From Azotimanducus chitobiosivorans (GTDB lineage Bacteria; Pseudomonadota; Gammaproteobacteria; Pseudomonadales; Azotimanducaceae): a DNA stretch of 64,000 nucleotides. Positions 1 through 8,549 of this stretch are shown piece by piece. The DNA is taken from NCBI GenBank assembly GCA_965200235.1, contig OZ241339.1:2914001-2978000 (forward strand), read 5' to 3'. A model generated the notes under the pieces. That model ran no database searches. It was not told the DNA's origin and worked only from the letters and a program-made list of their open reading frames with translations. Every line of letters starts with the position of its first letter. Positions within the stretch are counted from its first letter, which is position 1. Both the position numbers and the translations under genes were made by a program.

Positions 1-1253
1 CCGAGGCCGTAGCCGAGTTGCGTGGTCTTGCCCCAGCCGAGGTATGAGAGCGGTGTGGTCGCCGTCCAAAACGGCGAGAGCTGATCGCGCGGGCTGCCAG
101 CGTCGTGCGTGATGATGGTGTTCGACTTGTCCACCATGCGGTCGAGCTCGGCGACGACGCGGTAGGGGTTGATCGGCGCGTCGTTTGATTCGAGCTTGGC
201 GCGCCACTCTTCTCGCCAAGCTACTTTGACATTGGCGATTTCGCCTGAGATGCCCGCTCGCCCTTCGCTCGCTGTGCGGTCGAGGCTGGACATGGCGCGC
301 TGCAAAGCGTTCAACGTGAGCTTGGCGTCGCCGATCAGTCCATGCGCGGCGGGCACGTCCTTGTTGAGATCCATGGGATCGAGCGTCGCGTGAATAATGG
401 TCTTGCCCTTCGGGATGCGCACGCCAAAAGGCGTCAAGGCGAAGCTGCAGCCAATACCGAGGATGACATCGGCTTCAGCCAAGAACTTCACAACTGCGCG
501 CGGATTGGCGCGGCCGCCGCTGCCGAGCGACAAAGGATGATCTTCAGGGAATGCGCTCTTGCCTTCAAGGCTCGTACACACCGAGATGTTCCAGTCTTCG
601 GCAAGGCTGCAGAGCGCCTCCCATGCCTTCGCGTAATGCACGCCCTGTCCGGCGTAGATGACGGGATGCTTGGCGCCGGCAAGCACACGCGCGGCGTCTC
701 GAACGGCGTCCGGGTCCGGGCCGCTGCGAGCAGCGAAGCTTGGCGTGTGCGGCTTCGGATTTTCTACCTCTTCGTGGTAGAGATCGACGGGCATTTCGAT
801 GAGCACAGGTCCAGGGCGACCATTGCGCAATTGCGAGAACGCTCTGCGCAGCACGTCGGGGGCGCTGCGCGTACTTGTGATGGGCTCGGCCCATTTGGTG
901 ATGGCGCGCATATTCCGCGTCGCGTTGTAATTCGGATAGTAGTGCGCGAGATGTCGTGGATAGCCGCCTGGCAGCACGAGAATCGGTACGGATTCAGAAA
1001 ACGCCTGTGCGATGGCGCCGTAGGCGTTTTCCGTGCCCGGCCCATGCTGCATGCAAAAGGCGCCGATCTTTTCGCCCGATGAGAGCCTTGAATAGGCGTC
1101 GGCCATGTGAATTCCGGTGCGCTCTTGGCGCACGATGACGGTCCGTATATCGGCCTCGGCGGCGGCTTCAATGAGCGCGTTGCGCGGAAACGCGAAGAGC
1201 ACGTCGATGCCCTCGGCTTTCATGGCGGCGGCGATCAATTGCACGAGGGTCAT
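1..1253 (-). CDS. Thiamine-pyrophosphate-dependent enzyme, acetolactate synthase-like (3' end outside window)
   Basis: The minus strand is open from an ATG at 1253 to the left edge (about 417 codons), so the C-terminus is missing. The start MTLVQLIAAAMKAEG and the stretch VRQERTGIHMADAYSR (Glu44 being the likely cofactor-activating Glu) are typical of the N-terminal pyrimidine-binding domain of the acetolactate synthase/benzoylformate decarboxylase superfamily. It continues into the start of the C-terminal PP domain (ITHDAGSPRDQ). The GDG...N metal-binding motif would lie beyond the edge. Substrate cannot be told from this part: a catabolic ALS-like, oxalyl-CoA decarboxylase-like or sulfoacetaldehyde-type enzyme are all possible. 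It is divergent from the thiolase gene, 114 bp away. Confidence 0.85.
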   Translation of the reverse strand, partial: MTLVQLIAAAMKAEGIDVLFAFPRNALIEAAAEADIRTVIVRQERTGIHMADAYSRLSSGEKIGAFCMQHGPGTENAYGAIAQAFSESVPILVLPGGYPRHLAHYYPNYNATRNMRAITKWAEPITSTRSAPDVLRRAFSQLRNGRPGPVLIEMPVDLYHEEVENPKPHTPSFAARSGPDPDAVRDAARVLAGAKHPVIYAGQGVHYAKAWEALCSLAEDWNISVCTSLEGKSAFPEDHPLSLGSGGRANPRAVVKFLAEADVILGIGCSFALTPFGVRIPKGKTIIHATLDPMDLNKDVPAAHGLIGDAKLTLNALQRAMSSLDRTASEGRAGISGEIANVKVAWREEWRAKLESNDAPINPYRVVAELDRMVDKSNTIITHDAGSPRDQLSPFWTATTPLSYLGWGKTTQLGYGL

Positions 1254-1367
1254 AGGATGGGATTCGCCGGCAATCAGGACTGACGATTGTAGTCGTATAT
1301 CCCGCAAGGCACTGTGTTATTCTGGCGAATCGACAATGTTCGTTATGCAGACGAGACTCAGAATCAT

Positions 1368-2552
1368 ATGAAAGAAGTCGTTGTTGTAGATAGCGTCCGC
1401 ACAGGACTCGCCAAGTCCTTTCGTGGCAGTTTTAATCTGACGCGCTCGGATGACATGCTCGCGCATCTCATTGATTCGCTGCTTGATCGCAACCCGCAAA
1501 TCCAACCCGAAGAAGTGGAAGACGTCATCGTCGGCGCTGCCAATCATGTCGGCGAACAGGACGGCAATCTCGCGCGGCTCGCGGTTGTTCTGTCGCGGTT
1601 GCCGGTCAGCGCCGCAGGACTCACCATCAACCGCTTCTGTTCTTCCGGCCTGCAATCCATCGCTATCGCCGCCAATCAGATCGCCCATGGGCAGACCCAG
1701 GTCGCGATCGCGGGCGGGGTGGATTCAATCTCGATGCAACAGCGCCAGCAGCCGGCCAAGGCGGACATGAACAAGCAGCTTCTTGAAGAGAAGCCCGAGA
1801 TCTTCATGGCCATGGGCAACACGGCGGAAGTGGTGGCTCGTCGCTATCAGGTTACCCGCGAAATGCAGGACGAATATGCCCTGCAAAGCCAGCAACGCTA
1901 CGCCAAGGCGCAGCAGTCAGGCTATGCGGCGGAAGAAATTGTCCCAATGAACGCCGCCATGAAGAAGGTTGACCGCGAGACGGGCGAAGAAAGCCTTGTT
2001 GATGTGGTGGTTGACCGTGATGAGTGCAATCGTCCGGACACGACCCTTGAAGGCTTGGCGACCTTGCGTCCGGCCTTTGAAGAAGATGGCTCGGTGACGG
2101 CGGGGAACGCCTCGCAGCTTTCCGACGGCGCCTCGATGACCTTGCTGATGAGCGCGGAACGGGCCGCCGCTTCTGGTCTAGAGCCAATGGGTATCTATCG
2201 CGGCTTCACGGTTGCTGGCTGCGAACCTGACGAGATGGGCATCGGACCGGTGTTCGCCATTCCGCGACTCTTGGAGAACTTCGGTCTGAAGCAGGATGAT
2301 GTTGACCTGTGGGAATTGAATGAAGCCTTCGCGTCACAGTGCGTATACTGTCGGGACGCGCTCGGTATTGATAACGAGATCTACAACGTGAATGGCGGCA
2401 GCATCGCAATTGGGCATCCGTTCGGTATGACAGGCTCGCGCTTGACCGGCGGTATCCTCCGCGAACTCAAGCGCCGCGGTGGTCGCTATGGTGTCGTCAC
2501 CATGTGTATCGGCGGCGGTCAAGGCGCGGCGGGGCTCTTTGAAGCGGCTTAG
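1368..2552 (+). CDS. Acetyl-CoA acyltransferase (thiolase)
   Basis: A 394-residue protein of normal thiolase length. The ATG at 1368 is chosen because MKEVVVVDSVRTGLAK is the canonical N-terminus; an upstream in-frame start would add 18 unlikely residues. The acyl-accepting Cys is Cys91 in NRFCSSGLQ. The C-terminal His motif (GGSIAIGHPFGMTG) and the second catalytic Cys (MCIGGGQGAAG) are present. It catalyses thiolytic cleavage of 3-ketoacyl-CoA or condensation of two acetyl-CoA; whether it serves beta-oxidation or PHB/ketone metabolism is not visible, because no fadB or hydroxyacyl-CoA dehydrogenase lies next to it. Confidence 0.93.
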   Translation: MKEVVVVDSVRTGLAKSFRGSFNLTRSDDMLAHLIDSLLDRNPQIQPEEVEDVIVGAANHVGEQDGNLARLAVVLSRLPVSAAGLTINRFCSSGLQSIAIAANQIAHGQTQVAIAGGVDSISMQQRQQPAKADMNKQLLEEKPEIFMAMGNTAEVVARRYQVTREMQDEYALQSQQRYAKAQQSGYAAEEIVPMNAAMKKVDRETGEESLVDVVVDRDECNRPDTTLEGLATLRPAFEEDGSVTAGNASQLSDGASMTLLMSAERAAASGLEPMGIYRGFTVAGCEPDEMGIGPVFAIPRLLENFGLKQDDVDLWELNEAFASQCVYCRDALGIDNEIYNVNGGSIAIGHPFGMTGSRLTGGILRELKRRGGRYGVVTMCIGGGQGAAGLFEAA

Positions 2553-2558
2553 CAGTTT

Positions 2559-3134
2559 ATGAATGCGTACCCGGCAAGACTGCCCACGACCCTCCTTGCG
2601 GGGTTGCTCGGCCTTGTCGTGTGTGTTGCCCAGCCGCTGCAAGCAGAAACTGACTCGCTGCAAGCAGAAACTGACTCGCTGCACGCCGCGACCGACTATC
2701 ACACCTTCAACGATCGGCAGCTAACCGAGGTCCTGCAAAAATGGGGGACGCTTGACAGCGCTGACCGGCGCGGCCTGCTCGTCGAGCTTCGCAAGCGCAT
2801 GCAGCGCGCCGAGTATTCAAACCGTGCGCCACATTCTGCAATGCCCAATGCAAGCAACCAGTCCCGGCTGCGTCCGGGAAGAATTACCATTCAAATTCGA
2901 GTCCGGCAGACTATGCGTTTTGGTGCAGGCATCGGCTCGGAGGGTGTGCTCGTGGTGCGTTCCGAGAACATGCCAAATGTCTCACATATCAAGGACGCGC
3001 GGCACCTGCTGGCGCAAATGCGAGCGCGCATGGCGAGAGCCGAGCCTTTGCCAGGCCCTGGCTTTGGCGATGGTTTCGAGCGCCGTCAGGACTATATAAA
3101 AGCGTCCCTTTTGGGAGACGAGACCCCAAAATAG
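2559..3134 (+). CDS. Secreted hypothetical protein with internal 7-residue tandem repeat
   Basis: A 191-residue protein with a clear signal peptide (hydrophobic residues about 9-25, cleavage after ...QPLQA). I do not recognise the family. Two short segments resemble each other (LLVELRKRMQRAE and LLAQMRARMARAE), suggesting a duplicated amphipathic helix. A 21-bp direct repeat at 2637-2678 duplicates LQAETDS just after the signal peptide. It starts 6 bp after the thiolase stop and 50 bp before ompR, so co-transcription with either is possible. Inferred location: periplasm. Confidence 0.6.
   Translation: MNAYPARLPTTLLAGLLGLVVCVAQPLQAETDSLQAETDSLHAATDYHTFNDRQLTEVLQKWGTLDSADRRGLLVELRKRMQRAEYSNRAPHSAMPNASNQSRLRPGRITIQIRVRQTMRFGAGIGSEGVLVVRSENMPNVSHIKDARHLLAQMRARMARAEPLPGPGFGDGFERRQDYIKASLLGDETPK
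2637..2678. repeat. Perfect 21-bp tandem direct repeat (2 units)
   Basis: Units 2637-2657 and 2658-2678 are identical and in frame, duplicating LQAETDS in the secreted protein. A possible slippage site for length variation. Confidence 0.9.
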
Positions 3135-3183
3135 TCAAACCTTGTCAGGCGATGACTGAGGTGGGGGATCACGAAAGAGAGTA

Positions 3184-3894
3184 ATGCCTCATCTCTTGGT
3201 GGTGGATGACGATTCGGAAGTGCGCGAACTCACGGGTGAGTATTTGCGCCGCCAAGGCTTTGAGGTCAGCCTTGCTGAAGACGGCAAGGCAATGGATCAA
3301 GCGCTCGAAAAGTCGCCGCCCGACATACTCGTGCTTGACGTGATGCTGCCGGGCGAGGATGGCCTGTCCATCGCGCGGCGCCTCAAGGCGTCGAGCAAAT
3401 TGCCCATCATCATGCTGTCTGCGCATGGCGAGCCAGTTGATCGCATCATCGGGCTTGAGGTTGGTGCCGATGACTACATCGCAAAGCCGTTCAATCCGCG
3501 CGAACTGCTCGCGAGGGTGCGCGCGATCTTGCGCCGACTTGAGCCAGTGAGCAAGGTCTCTGACGCATCGCCCTTGCGATTCGCCGAATTCGAAGTGAAC
3601 CTCAAATCGAGAAGCTTGCACAAGGCGGGCGAGCCCATTCGATTGACGCGCAGCGAGTTCGATCTGCTTGAGGTGTTCATTACCAATCCTGATCGCACGC
3701 TGGAAAGGGATCAGATCATCGAAGCGCTCGGCGGCGTTGAAATGACGCCATTCGACCGCTCGGTCGATGTGCGTGTCGCGCGGCTCAGAGCCAAGATCGA
3801 ACGCAACCCGGCCGAGCCGCAGTATCTGAAAACAGTGTGGGGCAAGGGCTACATGTTTACCACGGATTCGGGTTCAAACGCGCACGGCGAATGA
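3184..3894 (+). CDS. ompR: OmpR-type response regulator
   Basis: A 236-residue regulator. The receiver domain (1-120) has the acidic pocket VVDDDS, the phospho-acceptor Asp52 in LVLDVMLPGEDG and the conserved Lys in AKPFNPRELLARVRAI, which matches OmpR very closely. The C-terminal half is a winged-helix DNA-binding domain (LTRSEFDLLEVF ... YLKTVWGKGYMF). Its TGA stop overlaps the start of the sensor kinase (ATGA), so the two are translationally coupled. Expected role: cytoplasmic transcription factor answering to EnvZ (osmolarity/envelope cues). Confidence 0.95.
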   Translation: MPHLLVVDDDSEVRELTGEYLRRQGFEVSLAEDGKAMDQALEKSPPDILVLDVMLPGEDGLSIARRLKASSKLPIIMLSAHGEPVDRIIGLEVGADDYIAKPFNPRELLARVRAILRRLEPVSKVSDASPLRFAEFEVNLKSRSLHKAGEPIRLTRSEFDLLEVFITNPDRTLERDQIIEALGGVEMTPFDRSVDVRVARLRAKIERNPAEPQYLKTVWGKGYMFTTDSGSNAHGE

Positions 3895-5228
3895 CCTCGC
3901 TCTCTTTGCTCACGCGCACCAACCTCTTGCTGGGTTTGGGTTCGCTCTTGATCGTTGTTGTCACGCTTGTCGCACTTGTGGAAATGGTCGTGCGGCCAAT
4001 TGGTGAGCGTTGGGCGCGCGACCAAGCCGCGCTCATCGAACTGACCGCCAAAACCTGGGTGGAATTGCCGCCAGTGGCACGGCCTTTCTTTGAACTCGAA
4101 CTCGCTGCCAATCACGCCATCATCGTCACCGAGGATGTGCGCATGCTAGACCCCTTGGCACCCGACTTCACCTATGCGGACCTGCTGCAAACAGCGCTGA
4201 GCGAGCGACTTAACCGGCCGGTCACGCTGATGGAAGGCGAAGAGATGATCTGGGTGACGGTCAACATGGGCGATCATCAGCTTCAGTTCGGCTTTGACGA
4301 ATCGTCGATCGATGCCAACGTGATGCTTGCGGTGCTCGTCATTGTGGCGCTGATGGCCGGTATCGTGTTCTTAACGTCGTTCGTGCTTGTGCGCCGCATT
4401 GCGCGCCCGTTGGTGCAGGTGTCCGAGGCTGTCTCGGATTTTCGCGGCCGCGGCGGCTTTGAACCCCTGCCGGAAAAAGGACCGCGCGAGCTTCTTCGCC
4501 TCGTGCGCAGCTTCAATATCATGGCCGCAGAAGTGAGCGAGCTTCTGTCAAGCCGGGATGCCTTGCTTGCAGGCATCTCGCACGACCTGCGCACGCCGCT
4601 TACGCGCATGAGGCTGGCCTTGGAACTACTGCCGGACTCGGTGGACAGCGAGGTGAAGCAGAGATTCGAGCGCAATATGGCGAGGATGGACGAACTGCTT
4701 GGCGATGCCCTGCTGCTCGCGAGGGGCATACGCGAGGATGCGAGTCGCATTGATGTGTGCGAAACCCTTGAAGGGATTGTCCAGGACTTTGACGCCCGTG
4801 TTGTGTGGCCTGACGACATTGATATGCGCCTGCAAGTGCGCGTCGCACGCGCGGCCTTTCGTCGGGTATTGCAAAACCTTTTGGAGAACGCTAGACGGCA
4901 CGGCGGCGGCGGGACAGAGGTACTTGTCCGGCAGCGCGGCAGCGGCGAGGCCAGGCGCGTTGAAATTCACGTACAAGATCGAGGCCCAGGCATCCCGTCG
5001 CAAGATCGGAGCCGCGTGTTTATGCCGTTCGTTCGCCTTGGCGACAGTTGGGGAAGTGGTCTCGGCCTCTCCATTGTGCGCCAGCTCTGCGACATGTACG
5101 GTTGGGAAGTGGCGCTGCTTGATCGGCAAGGTGGCGGGACGGACGCTTGCATCCGACTGGGGAGAAATAATTTGATACAAATTGATACGGGTGAGACACA
5201 CTCTGGCAATACGGAGTCGGCACAATAG
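3891..5228 (+). CDS. envZ: EnvZ-type sensor histidine kinase
   Basis: 445 residues from the ATG at 3891, which overlaps the ompR stop by 4 nt. A longer in-frame reading start would lie inside ompR. Order: TM1 (about 11-32), periplasmic loop, TM2 (about 145-166), HAMP, HisKA with His231 in ISHDLRTPLTRMR, then HATPase_c with N-box NLLENARRHGGG and G-boxes DRGPGIP and GSGLGLSIV. This is the full EnvZ architecture and should phosphorylate/dephosphorylate the adjacent OmpR. Confidence 0.94.
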   Translation: MTSLSLLTRTNLLLGLGSLLIVVVTLVALVEMVVRPIGERWARDQAALIELTAKTWVELPPVARPFFELELAANHAIIVTEDVRMLDPLAPDFTYADLLQTALSERLNRPVTLMEGEEMIWVTVNMGDHQLQFGFDESSIDANVMLAVLVIVALMAGIVFLTSFVLVRRIARPLVQVSEAVSDFRGRGGFEPLPEKGPRELLRLVRSFNIMAAEVSELLSSRDALLAGISHDLRTPLTRMRLALELLPDSVDSEVKQRFERNMARMDELLGDALLLARGIREDASRIDVCETLEGIVQDFDARVVWPDDIDMRLQVRVARAAFRRVLQNLLENARRHGGGGTEVLVRQRGSGEARRVEIHVQDRGPGIPSQDRSRVFMPFVRLGDSWGSGLGLSIVRQLCDMYGWEVALLDRQGGGTDACIRLGRNNLIQIDTGETHSGNTESAQ

Positions 5229-5251
5229 GTACCCGTTGACTAGGTTCAGTC

Positions 5252-5410
5252 CTTTGTCCTTGAACGAGGGACAAAGTTGAAAACACAAGGTCCGCGGAAG
5301 TGCTAGCGGACTGACGGATTGAATCTGGTACGGACTTCCCCCCTTGAGTCCGTGCCAATGGAGCCAACGCGAGCCGCCGGTCCCCTCTCCAGTCCGGCGG
5401 CTCTTTTTTT
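5252..5410 (+). ncRNA. Candidate small RNA: three hairpins plus intrinsic terminator
   Basis: Between envZ and the first mobile repeat there are four consecutive inverted repeats: 5252-5259/5269-5276 (8 bp), 5290-5295/5306-5311 (6 bp, loop starting GGA), 5327-5336/5347-5356 (10 bp with one G-U type mismatch, loop tccccccttg) and the terminator at 5371-5403 with a T tract. The C-rich loop of the third hairpin resembles the anti-Shine-Dalgarno loops known from some sRNAs. It could equally be a structured envZ 3' UTR. No promoter was confidently identified. Confidence 0.45.
5371..5410 (+). terminator. Rho-independent terminator
   Basis: A perfect 10-bp GC-rich stem (5371-5380 with 5394-5403), a 13-nt loop and a run of seven T. 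It ends the ompR-envZ operon and/or the candidate sRNA. Confidence 0.9.
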
Positions 5411-5445
5411 GGGCGCTGCGTGGGAATCTGCTTAGAGATCCTTAG

Positions 5446-5732
5446 GTAGGGTCTGAACAAGTCCATCCTTGGACTTGTTCAGACTCGCAAAGCGTTAATT
5501 GCGATTGAAGCTTTGATCGCGAATTCAATGCCTTACGGCACTGAATTCAGTGGGTACATCCGTGTACCCACCCCTGCGGGCGGCTCCGCCGTGCATTCCC
5601 GCTCCTGCGGGAATGTCAGCGGGCACTTCCTTGTGCCCGACCCTGCGGGCGGCTGAGCCGTGCATCTTTGCTCCTGCAAAGATGTCGGCGGCACATCCAT
5701 GTGCCGCTAAGGAAACTCTGTTCAGAGTTTCC
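5446..5732 (+). mobile_element. Hairpin-array mobile repeat, copy 1 (family F1, 287 bp)
   Basis: Flanked by TTAG at 5442-5445 and 5733-5736. Inside are at least eight back-to-back palindromes: 5452-5483, 5521-5548, about 5550-5571, 5595-5618, 5619-5636, 5663-5684, 5691-5707 and 5711-5732. Most carry a TCC/TCCT sequence at the apex. A shorter copy occurs in the opposite orientation at 14924-15143. There is no convincing protein; frames open through this stretch read across the palindromes. Probably a MITE mobilised in trans. Confidence 0.8.
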
Positions 5733-5748
5733 TTAGAGCGAAACTGCC

Positions 5749-6168
5749 TCAGCATCCATCTAGCTGGAGAACGCCATCGCAGTTATGAAGTCTGCGAATT
5801 TCGAGCGAACCGCCTTGGTAATCCGCATCAACGGGGTTCATACTGAAAAGACAGATCCACCTGGAGCTTGTGCATAGCTCTTGGCACTTCGCACGAATTT
5901 CGCATTCCCCGGTGTTCTCCACTTCGGTCACGCTCTTTAAGTTGCAGGATTGAGCCGCCGAACTGCCCATCCAAGCGAACTCACAGTCTCTTGCCAGATT
6001 TTCATACGGTTCAGACGATTCGTTACCCAACGTTTCCGTGCCGGGAGGGGGAGGGTTTGATCCAAATGGCGTAGAGTTGTCTAGCTCTTCCGCGTGGACC
6101 GTCAATTGCGCCAGTCCAAGCAGCGCCAGCGCACTGAGAATCGTAGTGAGGGATTTCGCGTTTTTCAT
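5749..6168 (-). CDS. Secreted small Cys-rich protein, possibly cyanovirin-N-like
   Basis: 139 residues with a standard signal peptide (MKNAKSLTTILSALALLGL ... HAEE). The mature part has nine Cys. Its pattern (SCNLKSV ... GECEIRAKC ... LHNCDGVLQLDGC) faintly resembles CVNH lectin-like domains, but this is a weak visual match and not a firm assignment. It lies alone between an F1 element and glcB, transcribed divergently from glcB. Inferred location: periplasm or outside the cell. Confidence 0.6.
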   Translation of the reverse strand: MKNAKSLTTILSALALLGLAQLTVHAEELDNSTPFGSNPPPPGTETLGNESSEPYENLARDCEFAWMGSSAAQSCNLKSVTEVENTGECEIRAKCQELCTSSRWICLFSMNPVDADYQGGSLEIRRLHNCDGVLQLDGC

Positions 6169-6365
6169 TTGGTGTCGTCCTTGCCTGTTGCGCCTAATGG
6201 CATGGCGACCGCTAACGTCTCGGATCGCCTAACAGCCTGATTACACTATGATTACTGCAGGTTTGTCAAATGCTTTGTCAGTGTGAGCGGTGTTCGCGTA
6301 ACGCCGTCATTGAGGGACTTCACACGTTCAAGATATGATGCCCGACCTTTTATCCGGGAGAAAGC

Positions 6366-8540
6366 ATGTCCACACTGGAGAAAATCGATGTCGCCGGACT
6401 GCGGGTTGACAAGGCGCTTTTTGAAGCCGTGCGCGACGAGTTCGCGCCGGAGACCGGCATTGATGCCGAGACGGTGTGGACGACGCTTGCCCACATCGTT
6501 CGAGATTTCGGTCCGAAGCTGACGAGCCTCTTGCAGAAGCGCGACCGCTTGCAGGCTGACATAGATAATTGGCTCGCATCCAAGGGCACGCCGCCGACGC
6601 CCTCCGAGTGGCGTGATTTCCTCACGCGAATTGGCTATCTTGACAAGCGCCCGGGCGATTTCCAAGTTTCGACCGAGCATGTTCATGAAGAAATCGCGCA
6701 GCTCGCCGGGCCGCAGCTTGTCGTGCCCGTGGACAACGCGAGATACGCGCTCAACGCTGCCAATGCGCGCTGGGGCAGCCTCTATGACGCCCTCTATGGG
6801 ACCGACTTGATTGCGGAGGCGCCGGGGTATGAGCGCGGCAATAGCTACAACCCGAAGCGCGGCGACCTCGTGATCGCCGAAGGCCGGCGCATTCTCGATC
6901 AGCATTTTCCTCTGGCAGAAGGTAGTCATGCCGATGTGATTCATTACTCGATTGATCGGACGGGGACGCTCGCCAAGATGACCGCTGAGCGAGAGAGCGG
7001 CGCAGCGACGGGACTTGCACAAGGCGATCAGTTTGCTGGCTTCCGTGAACATGAAGGCGGGCTCACCAACATTTTGCTCAAGAAAAACGGCTTGCATGTG
7101 GACCTGTGTTTTGATGGGACCACGCCAGCAGGGGTGGCGGACAAGGCGAGCGTAAGCGACATCATGGTCGAGTCCGCGCTCACAACCATCATGGACTGCG
7201 AGGACTCGGTGGCTTCAGTGAACGCGGCAGACAAGCTCCTCGTCTACCGGAACTGGCTCGGACTGATGCGCGGAGACTTGGTCGAGACGTTCGCGAAAGG
7301 CGGTGAAACGATCAAGCGCGCGCTTCTTCCCAACCGAACGTATCTCGCGCCAGATGGCAACGAGCTTCAACTCAACGCCTTGAGCAGGATGTTGGTGCGT
7401 CATGTTGGCGCGCACATCACCACCGATGCGGTGCTCGATTCGAGTGGCGCCGAGATTGCCGAGACCTTTCTCGATGCCGTGATCACCGTGCTCGCGGCGG
7501 TGCACAAAATCCGCCGCGAAGGCGATGAGGCGAGCGTCTACATCGTCAAGCCGAAGCAGCACGGTGCTGAGGAAGTGCGCTTGGCGGTTCAGCTATTCGA
7601 GTTGATTGAACAGCGCTACGGGTTGCCGAAGAACTGCCTCAAGATTGGCATCATGGACGAAGAGCGTCGCACCACGCTCAACTTGGCGGCGTGCATTCAT
7701 GCGGCGCGCGAGCGGCTGATCTTTATCAACACTGGTTTTCTTGATCGCACGGGCGATGAGATCCACACGTCCATGGAAGCCGGTCCGATGTTGCCGAAGC
7801 CCGAGATCAAGAGCGCGCGCTGGATGCTCGGCTACGAAGACTGGAACGTGGACACCGGGCTTGCATCGGGCATGTCAGGACGCGCCCAGATTGGCAAAGG
7901 CATGTGGGCCATGCCGGACGAGATGCGGGCGATGGTAGAGACCAAGGTGGCGCATCCCAAGTCCGGTGCGAGCTGCGCGTGGGTGCCTTCGCCGACCGCG
8001 GCGACGCTGCACGCCTTGCATTACCTTGAAGTCGATGTCGCGGCGCGTCAGGCAGAACTGGCATCACGGACGCAGGTGGACATTGACGAGCTGTTGTATC
8101 CGCCATTGCTCGGCGACCGAACGCTGACTTCCGAAGAGATTCAGCGCGAGCTCGACAATAACGCGCAAGGCATACTCGGGTATGTCGTGCGCTGGGTGGA
8201 GCAGGGCGTCGGCTGCTCGAAGGTGCCGGATATCGACAATGTCGGTCTCATGGAAGATCGGGCGACCTTGAGGATTTCTTCGCAGCACATCGCCAACTGG
8301 CTGCATCATGGCCTCGTGAACGACCAGCAGGTCATTGAAACCATGCAGCGCATGGCCGAAGTCGTGGACGGCCAGAATCAAAGCGACGCCAACTACCGAA
8401 ACATGGCGCCCGACTTCGAGTCGAGCATCGCCTTCCAGGCCGCACTTGAACTTGTGTTTGCAGGCCGCAAACAGCCGAACGGCTACACTGAGCACATCTT
8501 GATCAAGAGACGCCGCGAGTTTTTGGCGCGGGAAACCTGA
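6366..8540 (+). CDS. glcB: Malate synthase G
   Basis: 724 residues, matching the usual length of the large monomeric malate synthase (about 720). Recognised from SALTTIMDCEDSVASVNA, KGMWAMPDEM, CAWVPSPTAATLHALHYL and SDANYRNMAPDFESSIAF. It condenses glyoxylate with acetyl-CoA to give malate in the cytoplasm (glyoxylate/glycolate use). ATG at 6366 is preceded by a good GGGAG ribosome site. No isocitrate lyase or glycolate oxidase gene is adjacent. It converges with ptrB, 9 bp apart. Confidence 0.95.
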   Translation: MSTLEKIDVAGLRVDKALFEAVRDEFAPETGIDAETVWTTLAHIVRDFGPKLTSLLQKRDRLQADIDNWLASKGTPPTPSEWRDFLTRIGYLDKRPGDFQVSTEHVHEEIAQLAGPQLVVPVDNARYALNAANARWGSLYDALYGTDLIAEAPGYERGNSYNPKRGDLVIAEGRRILDQHFPLAEGSHADVIHYSIDRTGTLAKMTAERESGAATGLAQGDQFAGFREHEGGLTNILLKKNGLHVDLCFDGTTPAGVADKASVSDIMVESALTTIMDCEDSVASVNAADKLLVYRNWLGLMRGDLVETFAKGGETIKRALLPNRTYLAPDGNELQLNALSRMLVRHVGAHITTDAVLDSSGAEIAETFLDAVITVLAAVHKIRREGDEASVYIVKPKQHGAEEVRLAVQLFELIEQRYGLPKNCLKIGIMDEERRTTLNLAACIHAARERLIFINTGFLDRTGDEIHTSMEAGPMLPKPEIKSARWMLGYEDWNVDTGLASGMSGRAQIGKGMWAMPDEMRAMVETKVAHPKSGASCAWVPSPTAATLHALHYLEVDVAARQAELASRTQVDIDELLYPPLLGDRTLTSEEIQRELDNNAQGILGYVVRWVEQGVGCSKVPDIDNVGLMEDRATLRISSQHIANWLHHGLVNDQQVIETMQRMAEVVDGQNQSDANYRNMAPDFESSIAFQAALELVFAGRKQPNGYTEHILIKRRREFLARET

Positions 8541-8549
8541 GGGAGCGCT

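Noticed and set aside
5446..5732. Looks like a CRISPR-type array at first sight (regularly spaced palindromes)
   Set aside because: The units are not repeats of one sequence, have no spacers of constant length, and no cas genes are near. It is a chain of different hairpins in a mobile element.
5550..5846. 98-codon plus-strand frame with repeated PAPAGMSAG-like segments
   Set aside because: It is a translation of the F1 hairpin array and runs into the antisense of the secreted Cys-rich gene.
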